Source: Pygmaiobacter massiliensis (lineage in GTDB: Bacteria > Bacillota > Clostridia > Oscillospirales > Ruminococcaceae). Taken from it: DNA of 64,000 nucleotides. The notes under the pieces are model-generated. The model was not told the DNA's origin. It saw only the letters and a list, made by a program, of their open reading frames with translations, and searched no databases. Position 1 is the stretch's first letter, and each line of letters starts with the position of its first letter. This document shows, piece by piece, positions 58,266-64,000 of this stretch. The stretch is taken from assembly GCA_022778585.1 (NCBI GenBank), contig JALFTI010000020.1, positions 91,501 through 155,500 of the forward strand, in the 5' to 3' direction. A program made the translations under genes and the position numbers.

Positions 58266-59168
58266 TCAGTACCGGGCCAAATGGTCTACTACCGCAACTA
58301 TCCGCTTGCCCGCGTTTGCCGGGTCCATGGCCAGTTCCAGCCCGGCGCCAATAACAGCCCCCGCCGAAGGCGCCGCAGGAATACCGTCGCACAAAAGAAC
58401 TTCCCCGGCAAACTTTTTGCCGTCGCCGGTGGTCACGGGCTGTATCCTGTCCACAATGTAAGGGTTATAGTTTTCCGGCACAAACCCAAACCCTATGCCG
58501 TCCAGCCCGTGCCGGCCCGGTGCGCCGCCCTCCAGTACCCGGCTTTCAGCCGGTTCCACCGCAACTACCTGAATGTTTCCGCTCCAGGCTTTCAGGTATT
58601 CGCCGCATCCGGTCAGGGTGCCGCAGCTGCCGGCCCCGGCTACAAAAAAATCCAGCCGGTCATCTAGCGCATGGCGTAGGGCAGGCGCGGTAACCCTACG
58701 GTGATATTCCGGGTTCAGGTCGTTGGCACACCAGTTCAGGTAATAATGCCCCCGCCCGGCGGCCAGCGCACGGGCCTTGGAGGCACAGGCAGCTCTGCCG
58801 CCTTCTGCGGGGCAGATAGCAAGCCGCGCCCCAAGCGCGGCCAGCTGCTGGCGGCGGGCCAAAGGGACCGAATCCGGCAGGCATAAGGTAATCGGGTGGC
58901 CGGTGCGGTAACAGGCAAGGGCCAGGGCTGCGGCAAAGCTTCCGCTGCCGGTTTCCGCTACGGGCTGCCCCTTTGCCAAAAGCCGGGCCTCTTCCGCCAG
59001 GCGAATCATACCCTCGGCCAATGCGTCGCGGGCGGTGCCGGTGGGGCCAAACCCCGTTACAAACAGTACCAGCTCGGCCGGCGGCGCATAGCGTGCGCAA
59101 AGCCCGCTGCACTGCACAGCCAATCCTGGCATTGCCCGGAAAAGGTCGTGAAAAATCTGCTGCGGCAT
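58266..59168 (-). CDS. cysteine synthase-like protein without PLP lysine (probable pseudoenzyme)
   Basis: A 300-aa protein of fold-type II PLP enzymes, full length compared with CysK. FVTGFGPTGTARDALAEGMI aligns with the CysK block FNPGGSVKDRIALNMI, placing Arg47 where the PLP-binding Lys should be. ETGSGSFAAALA aligns with EPTSGNTGIALA, losing the Asn and Thr of the substrate loop (Ser77, Phe78). The phosphate loop FVAGAGSCGTLTG and EPAESRVLEGG..HGLDGIGFGFVPE are still close to CysK. It is unlikely to form cysteine by the usual chemistry. A regulatory or binding role is possible, since CysK-type proteins have such roles. It is not linked to cysE or other Cys genes here. Confidence 0.85.
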   Translation of the reverse strand: MPQQIFHDLFRAMPGLAVQCSGLCARYAPPAELVLFVTGFGPTGTARDALAEGMIRLAEEARLLAKGQPVAETGSGSFAAALALACYRTGHPITLCLPDSVPLARRQQLAALGARLAICPAEGGRAACASKARALAAGRGHYYLNWCANDLNPEYHRRVTAPALRHALDDRLDFFVAGAGSCGTLTGCGEYLKAWSGNIQVVAVEPAESRVLEGGAPGRHGLDGIGFGFVPENYNPYIVDRIQPVTTGDGKKFAGEVLLCDGIPAAPSAGAVIGAGLELAMDPANAGKRIVAVVDHLARY

Positions 59169-59386
59169 GCCACAAACACCTTCCCCTCTTTACAAAAAAG
59201 CCCCTGCATTTGGGCAAATCGCCTTTTCTGCTCTTTATTAATACTATCCGGGCTTTGCGGGGTTGTCAAATGCAGGCGAAAAAACAGCCGGAAGCCGGTA
59301 TGCAGGCATGCGGATTGGGAAACCGCTTTTTGCTTAAAAATTAGTTAAACATACAAAAAACGCCGCGCTGGTTTTGTGAAAAGTTC

Positions 59387-59415
59387 TTGACTTTTACAGC
59401 TGAATCGGGTATAAT
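59387..59415 (+). promoter_or_regulatory. promoter of the ylxM-ffh operon
   Basis: TTGACT (59387-59392), 17-bp spacer, perfect TATAAT (59410-59415), about 45 bases before the YlxM start. Confidence 0.9.
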
Positions 59416-59465
59416 TGCGGTTGTAAAGTGATTTGCTTTACACATGCTGTAAAGGGGTGAGTGGT

Positions 59466-59828
59466 GTGGCCAAAAACTTGGAAATATCTTTTTTGCTTGA
59501 TTTTTATGGCCAGGTGCTCACCGAAAAGCAGCGGGATGTTATGGAACAATATTATAACGACGACCTTTCTCTGGCCGAAATTGCCGATAATTTTGGCATT
59601 ACCCGGCAGGGTGTGCGGGACGCCATTAAGCGCGGCGAGGCCATTATACTGGACCTGGAGGAAAAGGTGGGCTTTGCCGCCCGGTACCGGGCGGTGCAAA
59701 GCGGGGTGGCGCGCATTGCGCAGCTGGCAAGGGATATTCGTTTTGCCAACAGCGGTTATGGTGCGGACCCAAAAGTGGAAGAGGCCGCCAGCCAGATTAT
59801 TGCGATTACCGAGCAGATCAGTGAGTAA
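59466..59828 (+). CDS. ylxM: YlxM-like DNA/RNA-binding protein of the SRP operon
   Basis: A 120-aa protein starting at GTG 59466 behind AAAGGGG. It has MAKNLEISFLLDFYGQVLTEKQRDVMEQYYNDDLSLAEIADNFGITRQGVRDAIKRGE in outline, a sigma-70 region 4-type helix-turn-helix, followed by a coiled helix. The YlxM/UPF0122 family always sits before ffh; it is thought to act with the signal recognition particle. It ends 14 bases before ffh. Confidence 0.93.
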   Translation: MAKNLEISFLLDFYGQVLTEKQRDVMEQYYNDDLSLAEIADNFGITRQGVRDAIKRGEAIILDLEEKVGFAARYRAVQSGVARIAQLARDIRFANSGYGADPKVEEAASQIIAITEQISE

Positions 59829-59842
59829 GGAGGACAGCGCCC

Positions 59843-61174
59843 TTGGCCTTTGAAAGTTTAAGCGAAAAGCTGGCTGCCGCTTTTAAACGGCTGCGCCAGA
59901 AAGGAAAACTGACCGAGCCGGACATTAAAGCCGCCATGCGGGAAGTGCGAATGGCCTTGCTGGAGGCGGATGTCAACTATAAGGTCGCAAAAGAGTTTAT
60001 TGCAAAGGTGTCCGAGCGGGCGGTGGGCGCCGAGGTAATGGAAAGCCTGACCCCGGCCCAGCAGGTTATTAAAATAGTAAACGAAGAGCTTACCGTCCTG
60101 ATGGGGGAGGAAAGCCGGGGAATCCGCATCAATTCCAAGCCGCCCACCATTGTTATGATGTGCGGTCTGCAGGGTTCCGGTAAAACCACCCACTCGGCAA
60201 AGCTTGCCAAATACTATGCCAAGCAGGGCCACCGGCCGCTTTTGGTGGCCTGCGATATCTACCGCCCTGCGGCTATTGACCAGCTGAAGGTTGTGGGGGA
60301 AAAGGCCGGTGTACCTGTTTTTGAACTGGGGCGTGAAAAGCCGGAGCTGATTGCCAAAAAGGCACTTTCCCACGCAAAGGATTATGGGAACGACCTGGTG
60401 ATTTTGGATACCGCCGGCCGGCTGCATGTGGATGATGCGCTGATGGAGGAGCTTTCCCGCATCAAGCAGACAATTCCCGTGGATGAAACCCTGCTGGTTG
60501 TGGATTCGATGGCCGGCCAGGATGCGGTTAATGTGGCCAAAAGCTTTGATGAGAAGATCGGCGTGGACGGGGTTATCCTGACCAAGCTGGACGGCGATAC
60601 CCGTGGCGGCGCGGCCCTTTCGGTCCGGGCCGTTACCGGCAAGCCCATCAAGTTTGCAGGCGTTGGGGAAAAGCTGGACGACCTGGAGGTTTTTCACCCC
60701 GACCGAATGGCCAGCCGCATTTTGGGTATGGGGGATGTGATGACCCTCATCGAAAAGGCCCAGGCTGCGCAGGACTCCAAACAGGCCGAACAGACCGCCA
60801 AGCGGATGCTGGCCAACAAGTTTGATATGAACGACATGCTGGACCAGCTGGCGCAGGTAAAAAAGATGGGCGGCGTTTCGGCCATGCTTTCCATGCTGCC
60901 CGGTGCGGCCAAGGTGTCGGAAGAGGATATTTCGGCCAGTGACAAACAGTTTGTCCGGGTAGAGGCCATTATCCGCAGCATGACCCCCGCCGAGCGGGCG
61001 AAACCCTCTATTATTGACCCCAAGCGCAAGCGCCGCATTGCGGCGGGCAGCGGTACCCGGGTGGAGGATGTAAACCGGCTTTTACGCCAGTTTGAACAGA
61101 TGCAGAAGATGATGAAGCAGTTTAAAAAGAACCCCCGCGCCTTTGGCCGCCGGGGCGGGCGCTTTGGCTTTTAA
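59843..61174 (+). CDS. ffh: signal recognition particle protein Ffh
   Basis: A 443-aa GTPase starting at TTG 59843 behind AAGGAGG. N domain (LSEKLAAAFKRLRQKGKLTEPDIKAAMREVRMALLEADVNYKV in outline), G domain with GLQGSGKTTHSAKLA, DTAGRLHVD and TKLDGDTRGGAALS, and the Met-rich M domain (VKKMGGVSAMLSMLPG, MTPAERAKPSIIDPKRKRRIAAGSG). It targets nascent membrane and secreted proteins through FtsY. It lies with ylxM and rpsP in the usual order. Confidence 0.98.
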   Translation: MAFESLSEKLAAAFKRLRQKGKLTEPDIKAAMREVRMALLEADVNYKVAKEFIAKVSERAVGAEVMESLTPAQQVIKIVNEELTVLMGEESRGIRINSKPPTIVMMCGLQGSGKTTHSAKLAKYYAKQGHRPLLVACDIYRPAAIDQLKVVGEKAGVPVFELGREKPELIAKKALSHAKDYGNDLVILDTAGRLHVDDALMEELSRIKQTIPVDETLLVVDSMAGQDAVNVAKSFDEKIGVDGVILTKLDGDTRGGAALSVRAVTGKPIKFAGVGEKLDDLEVFHPDRMASRILGMGDVMTLIEKAQAAQDSKQAEQTAKRMLANKFDMNDMLDQLAQVKKMGGVSAMLSMLPGAAKVSEEDISASDKQFVRVEAIIRSMTPAERAKPSIIDPKRKRRIAAGSGTRVEDVNRLLRQFEQMQKMMKQFKKNPRAFGRRGGRFGF

Positions 61175-61238
61175 AGATTTTTTCCGGGCAGCCGGTTAAA
61201 ATAAACCAAACATATTTTATTATCTGGAGGAATTACCA

Positions 61239-61481
61239 ATGGCAGTAAAGATCAGACTGCGCCGCATGGGCGCCAAGAAGAACCCGTTCTATCGTGTTGT
61301 AGTGGCCGACAGCCGCTTCCCCCGCGACGGCCGTTTTATTGAAGAGATCGGCACCTATGATCCCACCAAGGAGCCCAGCGAGATCAACATCGACGGCGAG
61401 AAGGCCAAAAAGTGGATCGCCAACGGCGCCCAGCCTACCGATACCGTTCGTGTGCTTCTGAAAAAGAAAGAGATCCTGTAA
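61239..61481 (+). CDS. rpsP: 30S ribosomal protein S16
   Basis: An 80-aa S16: [20 protein letters not shown] at the start, then [22 protein letters not shown] and a final [17 protein letters not shown] precedes ATG 61239. It belongs to the ffh-rpsP-khpA-rimM-trmD cluster. Confidence 0.98.
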   Translation: MAVKIRLRRMGAKKNPFYRVVVADSRFPRDGRFIEEIGTYDPTKEPSEINIDGEKAKKWIANGAQPTDTVRVLLKKKEIL

Positions 61482-61516
61482 GCCGACGGTTGCTCTTTCT
61501 TTAAAGGAGGCTTTCG

Positions 61517-61750
61517 ATGGAAGAACTTCTTATCACATTGGCCAGCGGCCTTGTGGAAAACAAGGAAGCGGTTCGTGTGACCACAGACCAGCCCAATGCC
61601 GAGGGCGTGGTGGTTTATCATCTTTCGGTGGCGGAAGAGGATATGGGCCGCGTGATTGGCAAGCAGGGCCGAATCGCCAAAGCGATCCGCGTGGTAATGC
61701 GGGCCGCCGCAGTGCGGGAAGGTCAGAAGATCCTGGTCGAAATTGACTAA
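61517..61750 (+). CDS. khpA: KH-domain RNA-binding protein KhpA
   Basis: A 77-aa protein with a KH domain, including the GxxG-type loop in MGRVIGKQGRIAKAIRVVMRAAA. This is the YlqC/KhpA family, which in streptococci acts with KhpB (Jag) in cell division and RNA binding. It lies in the usual place between rpsP and rimM, behind AAAGGAGG. Confidence 0.95.
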   Translation: MEELLITLASGLVENKEAVRVTTDQPNAEGVVVYHLSVAEEDMGRVIGKQGRIAKAIRVVMRAAAVREGQKILVEID

Positions 61751-61810
61751 GTGATTTTATACCATCGCCTGGGTGCGACTTCGGGCGGATTGGCGCGGTT
61801 GACCAAGATG

Positions 61811-61855
61811 AAAAAGCGTGCTGGTGCAGCAGGTGCTGTGCGGCACGCTTTTTTA
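61811..61855 (+). terminator. terminator-like hairpin between khpA and rimM
   Basis: AAAAAGCGTGC pairs with GCACGCTTTTTT, with an inner GCAGCA/TGCTGT hairpin and a T run. It lies 20 bases before the rimM start and could reduce or control read-through into rimM-trmD. Confidence 0.7.
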
Positions 61856-61875
61856 GAAGAAAGGGTGTTTTGTGT

Positions 61876-62394
61876 ATGCTGAAACCTTATCTGGAGGCCG
61901 GAAAATTTGTGACCACTCACGGGGTAATGGGGGAACTGAAGGCTTACCCCTATTGTGACGGGCCCGAATTTTTATGTGGCTTTAAGCGCTTTTATTTAAG
62001 CCCGCAGGGGGGCAGCCCGCTTGTGGTGGAAAGCGCGCGGGTGCAAAAAAATGTCACCCTCATCAAGCTGCAGGGGGTGGATTCTCTGGAAGCTGCCCGG
62101 GGGTATGTGAACCGCATGTTCTATATCAGCAGGGCCGATGTAAAGCTGCCGCAGGGGCGGTATTTTGTGCAGGATATTATTGGCTGCCAGGTGAAAGATG
62201 CAGATACCGACCAGCTGTACGGCCAGGTTATCGAGGTAACCAGCAATGGCCCGCAGGATATCTACTCGGTGAAAACGCCGGATGGCCGGGTGGTTTTGTT
62301 CCCGGCGGTAGAAGCTTTTCTGGTTAAGACTGATGTGGAGGCCGGGCTGATTACCGTGCGGCCTATAGAAGGGATGTTCACCGATGCGGATTGA
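61876..62394 (+). CDS. rimM: ribosome maturation factor RimM
   Basis: A 172-aa protein. ATG 61876 is taken; TTG 61870 is in frame and closer to AAGAAAGGG. The RimM domain has AGKFVTTHGVMGELKAYPYCDGPEF, and the PRC-barrel is seen in YFVQDIIGCQVKDADTDQLYGQVIEV and LFPAVEAFLVKTDVEAGLITVRPIEGM. RimM assists 30S maturation near S19. It overlaps trmD by 11 bases. Confidence 0.94.
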   Translation: MLKPYLEAGKFVTTHGVMGELKAYPYCDGPEFLCGFKRFYLSPQGGSPLVVESARVQKNVTLIKLQGVDSLEAARGYVNRMFYISRADVKLPQGRYFVQDIIGCQVKDADTDQLYGQVIEVTSNGPQDIYSVKTPDGRVVLFPAVEAFLVKTDVEAGLITVRPIEGMFTDAD

Positions 62395-63100
62395 TATTGC
62401 AACCTTGTTTCCCGAAATGTGTGAGGCGGTGTTAAGCGAGAGCATTATCGGGCGGGCCCGCCGTGCCGGCCGGGTGGAAATGCACTGCCACAATATTCGG
62501 GATTATACGCTGAACCGACAGAAAAGCGTGGACGATTACCCCTATGGCGGCGGCCATGGCATGATTTTGCAGGCCCAGCCGGTTTACCTGTGCTGCAAGG
62601 CCATTGAAGCCCAGCAGCAGGTGGAAAAGCCCCATGTTATTTTTTTGACCGCAGGTGGTAAAACTTTTACCCAGCAGCGGGCAAAGGAACTGGCGCGCCT
62701 GCCTGCCATTACGCTGGTGTGCGGCCACTACGAAGGGGTGGACGAACGGGTTATTGAAGAGCTGGCCGACGAGGAGATCAGCCTGGGGGATTTTGTTATT
62801 ACAGGCGGGGAACTTGCCGCATTGGTAGTGGCAGACAGCGTTGCCCGCATGTGTGACGGGGTGCTGTCCTGCAAAGAGGGATATGAGGACGAAAGCTACT
62901 ATAACGGCCTGCTGGAATACCCGCAGTACACCCGCCCGGAGGTGTGGCGCGGCAGAATAGTGCCTGCGGTGTTGCGCTCTGGCCATGCTAAAAACATTGC
63001 CGACTGGCGCGCCGAGCAGGCCGTTTTGCGGACCAAACAGCGCCGGCCGGATTTGTGGGAAGCATATGCAAATGCCAAAAAAGACCCCAAAGCGAAATAA
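62384..63100 (+). CDS. trmD: tRNA (guanine-N1-)-methyltransferase
   Basis: A 238-aa SPOUT enzyme that makes m1G37 in tRNA. It has MRIDIATLFPEMCEAVLSESI, DDYPYGGGHGMILQAQPV, LVCGHYEGVDERVIEELADEEISLGDFVITGGELAALV, and LEYPQYTRPEVWRG, all classical TrmD motifs. Start ATG 62384 is inside rimM, so translation is coupled. Confidence 0.98.
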   Translation: MRIDIATLFPEMCEAVLSESIIGRARRAGRVEMHCHNIRDYTLNRQKSVDDYPYGGGHGMILQAQPVYLCCKAIEAQQQVEKPHVIFLTAGGKTFTQQRAKELARLPAITLVCGHYEGVDERVIEELADEEISLGDFVITGGELAALVVADSVARMCDGVLSCKEGYEDESYYNGLLEYPQYTRPEVWRGRIVPAVLRSGHAKNIADWRAEQAVLRTKQRRPDLWEAYANAKKDPKAK

Positions 63101-63247
63101 ATCGGTATATTTTTTAAAATGTTGGAAACCATTGTCTTTGTTGAACAATGATGTTGAAAACTTTGTGGACAAAATATACAAACTGCACCGGCGCGGGAAA
63201 CGGAAAAACAGCGACACGCCGAAATTTTAAGATTTTCGCCGCAACAG

Positions 63248-63277
63248 TTGACGAAAAAGCTGGTTTTGATATATCAT
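63248..63277 (+). promoter_or_regulatory. putative ptsH promoter
   Basis: TTGACG (63248-63253), 18-bp spacer, TATCAT (63272-63277), about 60 bases before the ATG at 63339. Confidence 0.55.
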
Positions 63278-63338
63278 GATACCGCGAGAGTCATTTAAAA
63301 CTTCACGAAAAATTTGACGAAACAGGAGTGTTTATGCC

Positions 63339-63602
63339 ATGTTTGTGAAAGAGGTTACCGTTGAAAATCAGGTGGGTCTGCATGCGCGTCCCGCAACCTT
63401 CTTTATCCAGAAGGCAAATGAATTCAAATCCTCCATTTGGGTGGAAAAAGAAGAGCGCCGTGTAAACGCGAAGAGCCTGCTGGGTGTGCTCAGCCTGGGC
63501 ATTGTGGGCGGCACCACCATCCGGATCATCGCAGACGGTGCAGATGAGCAGCAGGCCGTGGAAGGCCTTATTAAGCTGGTAAATTCCGGCTTCAGCGATT
63601 AA
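63339..63602 (+). CDS. ptsH: phosphocarrier protein HPr
   Basis: An 87-aa HPr with the phosphorylated His15 (VGLHARPA) and the regulatory Ser46 (NAKSLLGVLSLGI), so both the PTS phosphate transfer and HPr kinase control should work. Length is normal. ptsI is not next to it. ACAGGAGTG precedes the ATG. Confidence 0.97.
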   Translation: MFVKEVTVENQVGLHARPATFFIQKANEFKSSIWVEKEERRVNAKSLLGVLSLGIVGGTTIRIIADGADEQQAVEGLIKLVNSGFSD

Positions 63603-63612
63603 CAACTTGTTG

Positions 63613-63650
63613 GAATGCCGTTCTGCTGTTGGTGCAGGGCGGCATTTTTT
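63613..63650 (+). terminator. intrinsic terminator of ptsH
   Basis: AATGCCG, CTGC and their partners GCAG and CGGCATT form an interrupted stem, followed by TTTTTT. Confidence 0.85.
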
Positions 63651-63749
63651 GTCGAATGGGGCCGCAAAAGGGCGCAGTAGCTGGGCAGCTGGCACCGAAA
63701 AACTTTGCTGTTTGCATAAAAAGCACCGCGCCCGGAAAGGACACTGCCA

Positions 63750-64000
63750 ATGACCAAAGCCGAACTGTATGAGAAAGCCAGTAAGCTGCCGCTTTTGCCG
63801 GGGGTTTATATCATACATGATAAGTCGGGAACCATTATTTATATTGGAAAAGCCAAAAGGCTGCGTACCCGGGTCAGCCAGTATTTCCGGGAAGGGGTCC
63901 CGCACGACGCCAAGGTCACTAAAATGATCGAACATGCCGACTCGTTCGATTTTATCGTCACCACCAGCGAGTTTGAAGCATTGGTGCTGGAGTGCAGCCA
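63750..64000 (+). CDS. uvrC: excinuclease ABC subunit C (partial, N-terminus only)
   Basis: The frame is open from ATG 63750 to the window end (83 codons). The GIY-YIG nuclease domain is clear: LPLLPGVYIIHDKSGTIIYIGKAKRLRTRVSQYF, then KVTKMIEHADSFDFIVTTSEFEALVLE, as in UvrC. GGAAAGGAC precedes the ATG. It makes the incisions in nucleotide excision repair with UvrA and UvrB. The rest lies outside the window. Confidence 0.93.
   Translation, partial: MTKAELYEKASKLPLLPGVYIIHDKSGTIIYIGKAKRLRTRVSQYFREGVPHDAKVTKMIEHADSFDFIVTTSEFEALVLECS

Overview
The window is a 64 kb stretch of a low-to-mid GC (roughly 55 percent by eye) anaerobic Firmicute, most likely a gut Clostridia of the Oscillospiraceae/Ruminococcaceae type. 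The grounds are strong AAGGAGG ribosome-binding sites with many TTG starts, a trimeric NAD-linked [FeFe] hydrogenase, RecA/RecX/RimO/PgsA and YlxM/Ffh/RpsP/KhpA/RimM/TrmD gene orders typical of Firmicutes, and a SipW/TasA-like/sortase surface locus. No phage, insertion sequence, CRISPR array or rRNA was seen.

Layout. 1-7.3 kb: YfhO-type membrane protein (partial), YfbR-like nucleotidase, DusB-like enzyme, then polA-rimI-tsaD. 7.5-11 kb: HflX with a GNAT enzyme, a zinc-ribbon membrane protein, a NagD-like phosphatase. 11.0-11.7 kb is non-coding and full of hairpins. 11.7-19.5 kb: glycosyltransferase, ZIP transporter, a lipoprotein/response regulator/histidine kinase cluster running into YqhQ-like and prmC. 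19.6-23.5 kb: recA-recX, rimO-pgsA. 23.9-42.4 kb: a surface/extracellular matrix locus. 42.6-45.7 kb: TetR, DegV, an arylamine acetyltransferase-like protein and tRNA-Pro. 46-50.7 kb: potABCD. 50.9-56.6 kb: small membrane protein, hydrogenase operon, HAD phosphatase. 56.8-59.2 kb: D,D-carboxypeptidase and a cysteine-synthase-like protein with lost catalytic residues. 59.4-64 kb: ylxM-ffh-rpsP-khpA-rimM-trmD, ptsH and the start of uvrC.

The most unusual part is 23.9-42.4 kb. A BTAD (SARP-type) regulator is followed by an unknown 149-aa protein, a 3944-aa secreted protein with a von Willebrand A domain and 17 tandem Spy0128/FctA-type domains that all keep the Lys-Glu-Asn isopeptide triad, two SipW-dependent (TasA-like) proteins, a SipW-type signal peptidase, a sortase-anchored protein, a class B sortase and a second surface protein. 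Upstream of both the 149-aa gene and the second surface protein lies the same 17-bp element, made of two heptamers 4 bp apart, ending exactly 8 bp before a -10 hexamer. This is the classical arrangement of SARP operators, so the BTAD protein probably switches on both transcription units.

Other points of interest are a CysK-like protein whose PLP lysine is arginine, an arylamine N-acetyltransferase with Glu in place of the triad Asp, a hydrogenase with Ile in the normally Met-Pro-Cys motif, a PotD held by a C-terminal membrane helix, and several leader hairpins.
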